Shown piece after piece: positions 1-9,095 of a DNA stretch of 64,000 nt. A model generated the notes under the pieces. The model was not told the origin of the DNA. It was given only the letters and a program-made list of their open reading frames with translations, and did not search any database. Where the stretch lies: NCBI GenBank assembly GCA_963802415.1, contig CAWDIH010000001.1:1860001-1924000 (forward strand), written 5' to 3'. Each line of letters begins with the position of its first letter. Within the stretch, counting starts at the first letter, position 1. Source of the stretch: DATAES01 sp963802415. GTDB lineage: Bacteria > Actinomycetota > Acidimicrobiia > Acidimicrobiales > JACDCH01. Both the position numbers and the translations under genes were made by a program.

Positions 1-1
1 C

Positions 2-484
2 GTGGCCCGAGGTGCCCTGTACCACCACTTCTCGGGAAAGGAGGCCTTGTTTCGCGCCGTCTACGAGACGGTCGAGAGCGAGGTCATCGTCCGCGTGATG
101 CACGCCGCTGCGTCCCAGACGTCACCGTGGGACGCGGTGCGGGCGGGCCTTTCAACCTTCCTCGACGCCTGCCTCGAGCCCTCCTTTCGTCGCATCGTCG
201 TGCTCGACAGCGTGTCGGTCCTGCAATCGAAAGTCTTGGAAGTCGGCATCGACCCCGTCGAGCTGCCCATGCTGCGCACCGTCCTCACCCCGCTGCTCGA
301 CACCACCACCTTCGGCGGGATGGCCCTCGACGCGCTCACCTACGTCGCCCTCGGCGGGCTCTACGGCGCGTCGCTGTACATCGCCCGCGCGTCGGACCCC
401 GGCGCGGCCCGAGTCGAGGTCGACCTCGTCCTCGACACCCTCGTCAACGGCCTCCTCGGAGGAGCGGCATCGCGACGAATCTGA
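2..484 (+). CDS. TetR-family transcriptional regulator, C-terminal part
   Basis: The gene enters from the left edge, so its true start lies outside the window. The first residues (ARGALYHHFSGKEALFRAVY) are the end of a TetR helix-turn-helix recognition helix (family pattern: LYxHF followed by KE.L). The remaining ~140 residues are a helical ligand-binding domain that ends at a TGA. The ligand and target cannot be told from this part. The next gene, on the same strand, is a secreted hydrolase about 110 bases downstream with no sign of coupling. Confidence 0.8.
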   Translation: MARGALYHHFSGKEALFRAVYETVESEVIVRVMHAAASQTSPWDAVRAGLSTFLDACLEPSFRRIVVLDSVSVLQSKVLEVGIDPVELPMLRTVLTPLLDTTTFGGMALDALTYVALGGLYGASLYIARASDPGAARVEVDLVLDTLVNGLLGGAASRRI

Positions 485-594
485 CGCGTCGGCGCCTTGG
501 AGTACAGCACCCAGCTGAGACGAGCCGTGTACCATCCCGCCGTCGCATGTCCGGCCGAGTCATGTGCTGCGGTCGGGGAGAACGGGGGCCGCCG

Positions 595-1812
595 ATGTTC
601 CGACGTCGCGTTCATATCCGGCTGCTGTTGGCGAGCGTGCTCGTTGCGGGAACCATCGTCGTCGCAGGAGCGCAATCCGCGGCCGCCGACGGTCCGGGCG
701 TCGGCGCTCCATGGGTGGTCAGTCTCGGCGACTCGGCGATATCCGGCGAAGCGGGTCGCTGGGCCGGCAACACGAACGACTCGTACACGAGAGTCGACGC
801 ACTCGGCGCGGACGCGTACTACGACAACGCGACCCACACAGCGGAGGCGATTCCGGGATGCCATCGCTCCGAGTCGGCCGCGATCCACATCGGCGGCGGC
901 GTCAGCTCGCTGAACCTCGCGTGCTCTGGTGCGCGAAGCGCGACGCACGGTGGCGGCAGCTCGGACTTCAAACCGGGAATCGACTTCTACAACAGCTCGT
1001 ACGGCAAGGGCCAGGCGCTCGCGCTGCAGGAGTTCGCCAGCAGCCACAACGTGAAGATGGTGACGGTGCTCATCGGCGTCAATGACTACGGCTTTGCCGA
1101 CATCCTGCAGAGCTGCTTCCTCGACTGGTACTTCTCGCCGTCGTGGTGGCCGAACTACTGCTACGACGACAGCGGCATCGCGTCCCGGTTCACCAGTTCG
1201 AACATTGCAGCGAAGACAGCTGCGATCAAGGGTGCGTTCCTCAACGTCCGGCAGGCGATGACGAACGCCGGCTATGCCGACTCGGCCTACACGATCATGG
1301 TCGACACGTACTGGTCGCCGATCCCGAACGGCGCGGGCAACCGTTACCCACAGAGCGGTTACAGCCGGCAGACCATCGGCGGCTGCGGCATGTGGAACAG
1401 AGACGCCGACTGGGCCAACAACACAGTGGTTCCGACCTTCAACAACTCCGTTCGCAACGCCGCGGCTCAGGCGGGCCTGACCAACATCAAGATCCTCGAC
1501 TTCACGTCTTCGCTCGTGGGCCGTCGCCTGTGCGAGAACACGGTCGGCCTCCTCGAAGAGGCCGGCGTTCCGTCGTGGACGTCCCCCGGTGCGGTCGACC
1601 GCACGGAGTGGGTGAACCAGCTCCGCACCACGAGCACGATCTTCGGCCCGTACCAGATCCAGGAGAGCGTGCACGCGAACTACTGGGGACAGCTCGCGAT
1701 GCGGGACTGCATGCGCCTCGCGTACAACGGTGGCTCACCACGTAGTGGAACGTGTGTACGGGCGGGAACCGGCCTGAACGGCTACGGCGAACCCAACATG
1801 ACGCTGCAGTAG
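595..1812 (+). CDS. Secreted SGNH/GDSL hydrolase
   Basis: This is an exported esterase or lipase of the SGNH fold, 405 residues from the ATG at 595. That start is chosen because it is followed at once by a signal peptide: RRR, a hydrophobic stretch, then AQSAAA as a likely cleavage zone near residue 30. The frame is open further upstream, but the extra sequence does not look like protein. Block I is VSLGDSAISGEAGRW with the catalytic Ser, block III is LIGVNDYGF, and the late block holds ESVHANYWGQ with the catalytic His. The usual Asp three residues before that His is a Glu here. Several Cys residues suggest disulfides outside the cell. The natural substrate is unknown. Confidence 0.85.
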   Translation: MFRRRVHIRLLLASVLVAGTIVVAGAQSAAADGPGVGAPWVVSLGDSAISGEAGRWAGNTNDSYTRVDALGADAYYDNATHTAEAIPGCHRSESAAIHIGGGVSSLNLACSGARSATHGGGSSDFKPGIDFYNSSYGKGQALALQEFASSHNVKMVTVLIGVNDYGFADILQSCFLDWYFSPSWWPNYCYDDSGIASRFTSSNIAAKTAAIKGAFLNVRQAMTNAGYADSAYTIMVDTYWSPIPNGAGNRYPQSGYSRQTIGGCGMWNRDADWANNTVVPTFNNSVRNAAAQAGLTNIKILDFTSSLVGRRLCENTVGLLEEAGVPSWTSPGAVDRTEWVNQLRTTSTIFGPYQIQESVHANYWGQLAMRDCMRLAYNGGSPRSGTCVRAGTGLNGYGEPNMTLQ

Positions 1813-1880
1813 CTCGCGCGACTATGAGTTGCCGAGTCGCCGCCCACTTGCGGCCGTGCGGACGAACTCCGGCAGATACC

Positions 1881-2643
1881 TCAAGCACGGAGTGAGTGTG
1901 CAAGGGCGCGCTTGAAGCGCCGGTCGTAGCGCTCGTATTCGTCGCGCAACGATTGGCCGGGCCACGAACGGGGCAGGAGCTCGTCCGGCAGCAACGGGTC
2001 CGTTTGCAGTTGACGGACCACCGCGATGGCGATCTCGAAACCGGCGGTCAGCTCGGGGGCGGTTGCTGCGGGCTCGGCGAAACGGCCCTGCAGCTCGCCG
2101 AGGAGCCTTCGGGCACGGTCGGCCCAGCTGTCGAGGTCGAAGAGCGTGCGCACCGGAATGTCGTCGGTCAACGCGCCGGCGAACCGGATGCACTGCGCCG
2201 CGAGCGTCGCTCGGTGATTGGCTTGGCGCGTCGGATCGAGGTTCGCGGGCCGTACCCACGTTCCTTCACGCAGCTCGGCCAACCGAAGCGCCTCGGCGGC
2301 CGACCGGAGCTCGCGCCGCTGCCGCTGCAGGCCGCGGCTCGTCGCGCACCACGGCAATCTCCCACGCCCCGGTCCAGCGCCCCCGACGGCCCATCTGGCT
2401 CTCGCTCACCCGCTGCTCGCGCTCGAGCAGATCGCCGGCGAGGTGATAGCCGTCACCGTCGGCGTCGAGCTCCCCGTCGGCGACCATCCGCGACGCAGCG
2501 GTCCGTATCGCGCCCCCCGAGATGCCCAACAACGAACCGGCCCGAACGAGCTGCGCGACCGGTAGGCGAGCGCCTGTGCCCGCGCCGAGCAACGTCGTCG
2601 CGATCACGGATCTCGCCGTCAGGCTGAAGTGCTCGATCACCAC
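1881..2643 (-). CDS. PaaX-family transcriptional regulator (frameshifted)
   Basis: Two adjacent minus-strand frames together give a full-length PaaX-type regulator. The first (from about 2643) carries the winged HTH (SLTARSVIATTLL, then GISGGAIRTAASRMVADGEL) and runs to WEIAVVRDE. The second resumes as RGLQRQRRELRSAAEALRL and continues through LREGTWVRPANLDP to the C terminus at 1881. The switch lies near 2335-2350 and needs a single-base indel. PaaX proteins repress aromatic and phenylacetyl-CoA degradation genes. This one is divergent from a Rieske oxygenase/crotonase pair, its likely target. GTG codons at 2643 and 2640 are the best starts; an upstream ATG at 2715 would overlap the divergent gene. 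Confidence 0.65.
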
Positions 2644-2644
2644 C

Positions 2645-2686
2645 GTGTCACAATCTAGTGTTTGCGTGTGCAGTGCTTTGTGATAC
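2645..2686. promoter_or_regulatory. Candidate operator between PaaX regulator and Rieske gene
   Basis: The ~50-base divergent intergenic stretch holds a near-perfect inverted repeat, GTGTCACAA at 2645-2653 and TTGTGATAC at 2678-2686. The arms match in 8 of 9 positions and are 24 bases apart. Both divergent promoters must lie here, so it is a reasonable site for the PaaX-like repressor. The assignment is inferred from position and symmetry only. Confidence 0.35.
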
Positions 2687-2695
2687 AACCCAAGC

Positions 2696-3825
2696 GTGTG
2701 GAAGGACGACATCACGGTTGCTCAGGCTGTCCTCGACCACATCGACGCAGGCTCGACCGACCGCGGCACCCGTGTGTGGCGTGAGCCGGTTGCGAACTAC
2801 ACCTCGTTGCAACGGCTCTCGGATGAACTCTCGGCGTTCCGACGCGGATGGCTACTGCTGTGTCCATCCACCGTGGTCGCAGAACCGGGAAGCTGGCAGG
2901 CCGTCGACTCCATCGGCGTGCCCGTTCTGGTGGTGCGGGACGCGGCCGGCTGCCTCCGTGTGCTCCGCAACGTCTGTCGTCACCGCGGGATGGCCGTCGC
3001 CCAGGGCCACGGTTGTTCCAAGGCGCTGGTCTGCGACTACCACGGCTGGACATACGCGTTGGACGGCAGCCTTCGCCACATTCCTCACGCCGAAGGCTTT
3101 CCCGAGACGGACCGCGCGGCCAGAGGTCTCGTCGAGATCCGCGCGACCGAGGTCGACGGGCTCGTGTTCGTGAACCACGACGGCCGCGCGCCCGCGATGG
3201 AGTCGGCCGGCCTCTGGCGCGGGCTCGTGCAACAACCGTGGGTGCCAGTGGGCGCGGCGGAACAGGTGCAGCCGGTCAACTGGAAGCTCCTGACCGAGAC
3301 GTTCCTCGAGGGTCTGCACATCGGGTTCCTCCATCGTCGGACCTTCCTTCCTGTCCAGTACGACAACGTCAACGTCGTCGAACACGAGGGTCCCTTCAGC
3401 CGCGTGACGTTCCCGTTCAGGAACATCGAACGTCTCCGCGACCGGTCGCGAGATACGTGGACGGTCGACCACCGGGTCACCTACGTCTACTCCGTCTTCC
3501 CGAATGGAGTTGTCGCGACCTTTCCCGGCCAGCACCTGCTCTTCGTGCTCGAGCCAACGAAGGTGAACGAAACCCGCGTCACGACCTATCGCTTCACCGC
3601 CGGCGACGCCACCGCAGCCGCGGTCGCCGTCGACGACGGTCCGGCGGCGCTGTTGCTGCGCGGGGCGGGGAAGATTTCGACGCGGCGCGGTCCGTCCAGC
3701 GCGGCCTCACCGCTGGCGCCAACGAGTTCCTCGAATTCGGGCTCTTCGAGTCGGGCATCGTCCACTTTCACGAGCACCTCGACGCCATCACCTCTACCGC
3801 CGGCGCTGTGGAGGTTGACCGATGA
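2696..3825 (+). CDS. Rieske 2Fe-2S aromatic ring-hydroxylating oxygenase, alpha subunit (frameshifted near 3' end)
   Basis: The protein is an oxygenase component that would hydroxylate an aromatic or similar substrate with electrons from an unseen reductase. The Rieske ligands are C94-x-H96 (CRHRG) and C113-x-x-H116 (CDYHGW). The catalytic domain begins at NWKLLTETFLEGLHIGFLH, carrying the mononuclear-iron histidines. After about residue 315 the frame turns low-complexity and runs on to 3880. One base earlier or later in the G-rich stretch 3655-3670 restores a normal C terminus (EDFDAARSVQRGLTAGANEF to AVEVDR). That restored frame ends at 3825 in an ATGA overlap with the crotonase gene, which argues it is the true frame. 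The GTG at 2696 is taken as start. Confidence 0.75.
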
Positions 3826-4586
3826 CTGTCCACGTCGACCGGACGCCGCCGGTTCTCGTCGTCACGATCGATCGGCCTGAAGTCGCCAACGCCGTCGACC
3901 GGCCGACGGCCGACGCGCTCGTCGACGCGTTCCGGGCTTTCGACACCGACGATGAGGTCTCGGTCGCCGTCCTCACCGGCGCCAACGGCACCTTCTGTCC
4001 AGGCGCCGACTTGAAGGCCATGCAGACGCGCGATCCCGAGCGTGTGAGCCGCGTCGCACCCGACGGCGATGGCCCGGTGGGGCCGACGCGGATGCTTCTG
4101 GACAAGCCGGTCATCGCCGCCGTCGAAGGGCACGCCGTCGCCGGCGGTTTGGAACTCGCGGTCTGGTGCGATCTTCGAGTCGCAGCGGACGATGCCGTGT
4201 TCGGTGTCTATTGCCGGCGCTGGGGCATCCCCTTGATGGACGGCGGCACGATCCGGTTGCCGCGGCTCATCGGCCAGAGCCATGCCCTCGACTTGATACT
4301 CACCGGACGTGGCGTGTCAGGCGCCGAGGCGCTTCAGATGGGTCTCGCCAACCGGATCGTCCCGAAGGGCCACGCGCTCCCGATCGCGATCGAACTCGCA
4401 GAGACCATCGCCAGAGCACCGCAAGCCGCCCTGCGCAGCGACCGGCGGTCGAGCTACGAGCAGTGGAGCCTCGAGCTGTCCGCGGCGCTGGTGTTGGAGT
4501 ATCGCCTGGGCTCGGAGACGCTCGCTACCGGTGAGTTCATCGGCGGCCTCGACAGATACGCGGCCGGTGCGCGCGGCGTGACCTGA
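3822..4586 (+). CDS. Enoyl-CoA hydratase/isomerase (crotonase) family protein
   Basis: This 254-residue crotonase would act on an acyl-CoA thioester. Oxyanion-hole segments are FCPGADLK (about residue 63) and GHAVAGGLE (about 105). The region that carries the catalytic acids reads YCRRWGIPLMDGGTIRLPRL. It has Asp rather than the Glu of classical hydratases, as in a subgroup of actinobacterial crotonases, so the reaction is uncertain. The ATG overlaps the restored stop of the Rieske gene (ATGA), which indicates translational coupling in a small catabolic operon under the divergent PaaX-type regulator. Confidence 0.85.
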   Translation: MTVHVDRTPPVLVVTIDRPEVANAVDRPTADALVDAFRAFDTDDEVSVAVLTGANGTFCPGADLKAMQTRDPERVSRVAPDGDGPVGPTRMLLDKPVIAAVEGHAVAGGLELAVWCDLRVAADDAVFGVYCRRWGIPLMDGGTIRLPRLIGQSHALDLILTGRGVSGAEALQMGLANRIVPKGHALPIAIELAETIARAPQAALRSDRRSSYEQWSLELSAALVLEYRLGSETLATGEFIGGLDRYAAGARGVT

Positions 4587-4687
4587 TCGGTCGATCAGCC
4601 GACGCACACGTGCGGGGGACCTGGCGCCTCTTCGCCGTAGAGACTAAGTGGGGAACCGGAGAGCTACCACGCAGAAGGGGCTGAAAC

Positions 4688-5677
4688 GTGCGAGTCGAAT
4701 CAACTGCGACGACGGTGTCGTGGATTCCGTCCGAGGCGGTAACAGGCATGACCAAGTTGCCGTTCGAGATCGGCGCCATGCACTACGACGACCCTCCGCC
4801 CGACAACATCGACGATCTCGAACCGCTGCGCGCTGCCGGGCGGTTCCGGTTCGCCAATCGGCTCGCGGCGTGGATCGACGTCGAGGACGGCCGGATCACC
4901 GAGTACGGCTATGCGGGCGGCGGCGTGATGGGTGTGACGGCGTTGAGTCTCGGTGTCCCGGTGACATTCGCCGCCATTGGCCTTCCCGACATCCAGCGCG
5001 AGCCGGTCGTCGAGGACGACCGGGTGCGATTCACACAGACCGCGGGTGGGCGCCCCGCGATCCCGGCGCCGAGGCGCGTCAACCATCCGCCTTACGTCCA
5101 GCTCAAGGGACCCACGGTGTGGACCACCGTTGAACTGGTGATCAACGCCGACGGCACCTCGACGTTCGAACTCGTCGGCGCCAGCCGGTTCCCCCGCCAC
5201 TGGGTCTACGACAACGACGGGAGGCTCGCGGCCAAGGCGGGGCTGGCCGACTTCAAGGACTGGTACCGCCATGCGTTCGGCAGGCACTCGCCGTGGGGCG
5301 GCGAGGACTCGCGCACCATCAGGACCACGGTCGAATCCCAGCTCGAACGCGAGCTGTCGACGATGATCATGCGCGCCGGAGCCAAGCCCGAGCTCCGGAA
5401 GGTGCGGAAGGACCGGACGCTCGTCGAACAGGGGGACCCGGGCGACGACGTGTACCTACTCCTCAATGGCGTGCTCGCTGTCGAGGTCGACGGCGAAGCT
5501 CTGGCCGAACTCGGCCCCGGCGCCATCGTCGGCGAGCGCGCGACCCTGGAACGCGGCCGGCGCACGTCGACCCTGCGCGCTCTCACCAACTGCAAGGTCG
5601 CGGTGGTCCGCGGCGACCAGCTCGCCCGCGATGCGCTGGCCGAGCTCAGCAAAGACCACCGGCGCGAGGAACCCTGA
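4688..5677 (+). CDS. Cyclic-nucleotide-binding-domain protein with unknown N-terminal domain
   Basis: The first ~220 residues form a domain I do not recognise (GAMHYDDPPPDNIDDLEPLR, later WTTVELVINADGTSTFELVG and SRFPRHWVYD). The last ~100 are a cNMP-binding beta-roll: VRKDRTLVEQGDPGDDVYLLLNG, AELGPGAIVGERATLE and RTSTLRALTNCKVAVV. The phosphate-binding cassette (GAIVGERATL) resembles the CAP/PKA family, so it may sense cAMP or cGMP. No HTH or enzyme domain is evident. The start is GTG 4688; an ATG at 4748 (MTKLPFEIGAM) is a strong alternative. It follows the Rieske/crotonase pair on the same strand by about 100 bases. Confidence 0.7.
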   Translation: MRVESTATTVSWIPSEAVTGMTKLPFEIGAMHYDDPPPDNIDDLEPLRAAGRFRFANRLAAWIDVEDGRITEYGYAGGGVMGVTALSLGVPVTFAAIGLPDIQREPVVEDDRVRFTQTAGGRPAIPAPRRVNHPPYVQLKGPTVWTTVELVINADGTSTFELVGASRFPRHWVYDNDGRLAAKAGLADFKDWYRHAFGRHSPWGGEDSRTIRTTVESQLERELSTMIMRAGAKPELRKVRKDRTLVEQGDPGDDVYLLLNGVLAVEVDGEALAELGPGAIVGERATLERGRRTSTLRALTNCKVAVVRGDQLARDALAELSKDHRREEP

Positions 5678-5737
5678 CGCGAGCCCACAAGGGCGCGAGC
5701 GGTTTGGATACCGGACGCGCGCGGGCGGTCGTGACAG

Positions 5738-6607
5738 CTACTCGTCGTGCAGGTCGGTCGCCGGCGTCCGGCGCGCCGCGAGCGCCGCGGGAACGATGCC
5801 GACGAGGTTCGCCAATGCCAGCGTTGCGATCGGCGCGAGCGCGATGGCGGCCAGCGGTGCGACGCCCGCGGATGTGACGTCGATGCTGTCGGCCACTGTC
5901 CGCCACAGCATCCGCCCGATCAACAGTCCGAGGGGCACGCCGACAGCGATGCCGACGACGGCGATGGTCGTCATCATCCCGAACAACACGCGCGCCGACT
6001 GACGAGGGGTGAAGCCGATGGCGCGGAGTACGGCGATGTCGCGCCGGCGGCGTACCAACGCGGTCGCCGCGGCATTGGCCAGCGCGATCACGGCGATGAA
6101 CGCGAAGAAGGCGGCGAGGAGGATCGGTAGCCGGTCGAGTTGTTCGAGGTTGCGGATCGATGTCGGAGCACCCGGCCCGTCGACCTCGGCTGTCGATGCG
6201 AGCGACGTACGTGCTGCGGCGACGTCGGTGCCAGGGTTGAAGCGCACGTACGCGGTGCGGGTTGCCTCATCCCCGAACGCCCGTAGGCCGTCGACGGTGA
6301 ACAGCGCGGTCCGGTCGTAGTCGTCGTTGGTGTTGCCGTCCATCAACTGGGTCCCGACGACGCGCACGGTGCGCTCGACCCCACCCGCGTCGCGGATGAC
6401 GACGTCGTCGCCGATGCCGGCGTGCGCGGCGGACGCGATCGCCGGACCGAGCGCAACCTCGTCTTTCGTACCGGGCTGGCGGCCGTCGAGCATCGTTGGC
6501 TCGATCCTTCCCTTGCGCGTATCGAGCGCGACCGCGACGGCAGTCGGCCGACTCGTCGCGTCGTAACAGTTCGGTGGAGCCGGCGTCCCCACGTCGGCAC
6601 TCGTCAA
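5738..6607 (-). pseudogene. FtsX-like ABC transporter permease, C-terminal remnant
   Basis: The 289 residues match only the last third of a MacB/FtsX-type permease. They hold a periplasmic part (EVALGPAIASAAHAGIGDDV, VVGTQLMDG) and three C-terminal membrane segments. The signature between the first two is RRRRDIAVLRAIGFTPRQSARVLFGMM. Intact members are about 800 residues and are paired with an ATPase; neither the N-terminal part nor an ATPase is nearby. The upstream side abuts a methyltransferase gene after 15 bases, so the gene was truncated by a rearrangement. The fragment could still be translated but is unlikely to transport anything. Confidence 0.7.
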
Positions 6608-6622
6608 AGCGGTCTTCGGAGT

Positions 6623-7405
6623 TCAGGTGGGTGTGATGGTCCGAAGGCGGGCCGCGTATCCGATCGGTGAGCCGCGGCGGGCCTCGAACTTGAATCCGGC
6701 GCTGCTCGCGCGGCGTTGCATGGTGCGCAAAGAGACGTAGTCGGGATCGAAGAAGGTCTCGGCGACTACGAGGCAGCCGCCCGGCTTGAGGACGCGTTGC
6801 AGCTCGCGGAGCGCGCCGTCGGGATCGGGCAGTTCACCCAGGACACTGGAGAGATACGCGGCGTCGAACGTCGCGTCGCCGTAGGGAAGTCGCGCACACG
6901 CGTCGCCAGTTCGCGCATTGATGTTGTCGATCCCATGGGCTTGGGCGTGTTCGGCTACGGCCGCGAGCATCTCGGACTGCAGATCGAGCACGTCGAGCGC
7001 ACCGAGCGGCGCGAGCGCATGCGCGACGTCCACAGCGTGGTGCCCCACGCCTGGGCCGAGCTCGAGGATTCGCTCGCCGGGCTTCGGTGCGAGCGCGGCG
7101 AGCAGCCGCTGCCGATCGCGCCTGCTGTGCACGAGCGCGAAGCGGAAGTGGGCTCGGAACGGCGCCGGATGGCGCTTGCTCACCGCCCGGCTCGTGAGGT
7201 CGGCGGCGATCGTTGCCACAGCGCCCACGACAACCGCGCGCCATCGACGCCGAACCGTGGACCACAGCGTGAAGATGAGAGCGAAGACCTCCGCCATTCC
7301 CGCCCAATCCTGTGGACGAAGTCCCATCTCGCGCTCGACCATACTCTCGGGTCGCCGGCGACGAAGTGGTCGATGGCCAAGCTTGGAACGAGGCGGGATT
7401 GTCAC
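6623..7405 (-). CDS. Class I SAM-dependent methyltransferase with N-terminal hydrophobic segment
   Basis: Motif I is ERILELGPGVGHHAVDVA, followed by DVLDLQSEMLAAVAE (ribose-binding acid), GDACARLPYGDATFDAAYL and LKPGGCLVVAETFFDPDYV. This is a complete ubiquinone/menaquinone-type methyltransferase core. An N-terminal hydrophobic stretch (WSTVRRRWRAVVVGAVATIA) may anchor it to the membrane. The true start may be an internal ATG (for example MGLRPQDWAGM), since the first ~25 residues are basic and ordinary. The substrate is unknown. Confidence 0.75.
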   Translation of the reverse strand: MTIPPRSKLGHRPLRRRRPESMVEREMGLRPQDWAGMAEVFALIFTLWSTVRRRWRAVVVGAVATIAADLTSRAVSKRHPAPFRAHFRFALVHSRRDRQRLLAALAPKPGERILELGPGVGHHAVDVAHALAPLGALDVLDLQSEMLAAVAEHAQAHGIDNINARTGDACARLPYGDATFDAAYLSSVLGELPDPDGALRELQRVLKPGGCLVVAETFFDPDYVSLRTMQRRASSAGFKFEARRGSPIGYAARLRTITPT

Positions 7406-7450
7406 AGGTTCAGAGGTGTTCGCGCCGTAGCTGCGCGGCAGACGGAAGGC

Positions 7451-7709
7451 TTACCGAGCGGCATACGGACAGATGTACCGCGTACCGAACCCGCGGGGGA
7501 CCAAGCAGACTCCGAGCCGCTGACCTGCGGAAACAGTGCGCCCCTGCGATTCGAACCCAGAACCTGCGGAGTCTGTTTCCGCATGTCTCACCAGATTGCA
7601 CACGTCTCTGACGTGCTGTTTTGTCCCTGATCTCGTCTAACGCGTCGCTGCAGTCTCACGCGCGCGCTGGAGTTACGCGTTCGGTTACGCGCGCGAGAAC
7701 ACGTTCCAG
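7451..7709. repeat. Dispersed repeat copy A containing a tRNA 3'-half relic
   Basis: This stretch is homologous to 38538-38790 and 54676-54937. Shared landmarks in order are TTACCGAGCGG, CTGACCTGCGG, the tRNA-like piece, CGTCTCTGACGTGC, and the closing pair ACGCGTTCGGTTACGCGCG then AGAACACGTTCCAG. The tRNA-like piece, read on the minus strand at 7536-7575, is a T-arm and acceptor 3' strand (GGTTCGAATCGCAGGGGCGC). The anticodon arm is degraded here and no 5' half of a tRNA follows. Such 3'-half duplications are typical of integration sites of mobile elements in tRNA genes. Confidence 0.6.
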
Positions 7710-7730
7710 TTCGGACGCCGTGCAGGAGCG

Positions 7731-8265
7731 TCAGCCTGCATCGAGAGCGATCCCACGGATGAAGTCGGCAGGGTGCTCGTCTTCGGGCGCGTGCAGGTAG
7801 GCGTCTCGGAAGGCACGAGCTGCATCGTCCGGTGTCGCGAACGTGCACAGAGGCCAGAGCGCGATCATGTCTTCCCGGTCTTGGGGATCGGCGCGGTAGA
7901 GCTTCATCACGAAGATGACATCCGCGCTCGGGGTGCGGACCGTGAGCGCCTCTCGTTGGTAGACGGTCTCGCAGTCGTCGAACGACGCCCCCGCTGGCCA
8001 GTAGGCGGCAGCGTTGTCGTTCAGCCAGCGTGGCGACAGGTCATGACGCGCACCGATCCGTTCGACGGCTTGGGTGAGGTCCGCAGTGAATCGTCGGGCC
8101 GAGTCGACGTCCCGGGTTGAGGCGCGTTGGGAGTGCCACAGCATCCACGCGCCGCCGACCATCACGATCTCGGGCGGTCGCGTTGAGGCGGTCGAGTTCG
8201 GTCGCCAGCTCGTCGAAGAGCGCTTCGAGTTCTCGGCGATCGTGGAGCAGCCCTGGAGACGCCAC
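7731..8265 (-). CDS. DUF6036/AbiEii-like nucleotidyltransferase (frameshifted)
   Basis: The gene starts at GTG 8265, three bases after the stop of the XRE gene, and reads LLHDRRELEALFDELATELDRLNA. Near 8160-8175 it must change frame to continue as EIVMVGGAWMLWHSQRASTRDVDSARRF and on to the stop at 7731. MVGGAWMLW with STRDVDSAR is the glycine/aspartate core of the minimal nucleotidyltransferase fold found in DUF6036 and AbiEii-type proteins. With the adjacent XRE regulator it forms a toxin-antitoxin-like pair in which this would be the toxin. A single-base indel explains the break and may be sequence error. Confidence 0.6.
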
Positions 8266-8268
8266 TGA

Positions 8269-8850
8269 TCAGGCTGCGTGTCGGAACAGCGCGGACTTGG
8301 CCAGGACGAGGTTGCGCCGCCGGAACGGCTCCGGCGTGGCGGCCGCCGCGGCGGCGCGCATTCTCGGTGTTGTTGGTGATGACCACTCGCGGCGGAGGGG
8401 GCCGATGGCGCGGGTCCAACGCGGTCGTTGGATGCCGTTGTCATCGGCGAGTTGCTCGGCGAGCGCGGCGAGGATGGCGTCGAGCGGCGTGCTGGTGCGC
8501 GCCGGAGGATCGGCCATCGAGGCGGCGACCATGTCGCGATGTTGGGTCGCCCAGTCGACGAACCCGCGGAGCCGGGTCCAGTCGATGTTGACCCGACCGC
8601 CGGGCGTGTCGACCGCGGTGGCGAGCGCGGCGAGGGTAGGAGGGTTGGTGCTGGCCGTGATGTCGGTGACGAGTTGGGCGCCGGCCGCTGCAACGAGTTG
8701 TTCGAGCATGGTCACGGTGGGATCGCTTTCTGCGTCTTCGATCCGGGAGACCGTCGAGGTCGGCACCCCGGCCTTGGCAGCCAGGGCGCGCCGTGACAGC
8801 CCCGATCGGGTTCGGGCATCGATCAAGAGTTTCGCGGCAGTAACTCCCAT
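8269..8850 (-). CDS. XRE-family HTH regulator (putative antitoxin)
   Basis: The N-terminal helix-turn-helix is clear: AAKLLIDARTRSGLSRRALAAKAGVPTSTVSRIEDAESDPTV split over residues ~4-45. The rest is a ~140-residue domain rich in Trp/Asp (GRVNIDWTRLRGFVDWATQH) without a recognised function. ATG 8850 follows a GGGAGTTA-like context; an in-frame ATG at 8862 sits inside the palindrome upstream. The gene ends three bases before the nucleotidyltransferase start, so the two are co-transcribed. The palindrome at 8855-8872 is the likely autoregulatory operator. Confidence 0.75.
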   Translation of the reverse strand: MGVTAAKLLIDARTRSGLSRRALAAKAGVPTSTVSRIEDAESDPTVTMLEQLVAAAGAQLVTDITASTNPPTLAALATAVDTPGGRVNIDWTRLRGFVDWATQHRDMVAASMADPPARTSTPLDAILAALAEQLADDNGIQRPRWTRAIGPLRREWSSPTTPRMRAAAAAATPEPFRRRNLVLAKSALFRHAA

Positions 8851-8854
8851 AAGA

Positions 8855-8872
8855 GGTAGCATAAATGCTACC
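8855..8872. promoter_or_regulatory. Perfect palindromic operator upstream of XRE gene
   Basis: GGTAGCAT-AA-ATGCTACC is a perfect inverted repeat with 8-base arms and a 2-base centre. It lies directly upstream of the XRE start codon and covers the alternative ATG. Its size suits a HTH dimer, so autorepression of the module is the simplest reading. Confidence 0.65.
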
Positions 8873-9095
8873 CACTTGGGTGACAACGCGTGAGCGCACG
8901 CTCGATGTCGGGGGCGACGCAGCTTGTCGGGGCGAGTCGCGGCGTTCACGCTGTTGGGGACTGCTACCGCGTTCCTCCTCAGATCGTCTTTGCAAGCATT
9001 CTGAAGATGCGCGGTGGAACCTCGCCGACAACCCGATCAGGGTCCGACGGCACGTACGCGCGTTCACGATCAAGTTGTGATCGGCACGCGCCTGG

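Noticed and set aside
127..594. N-terminal extension of the first SGNH hydrolase
   Set aside because: It overlaps the TetR gene in another frame and is Arg/Pro-rich; the signal peptide starts at 595.
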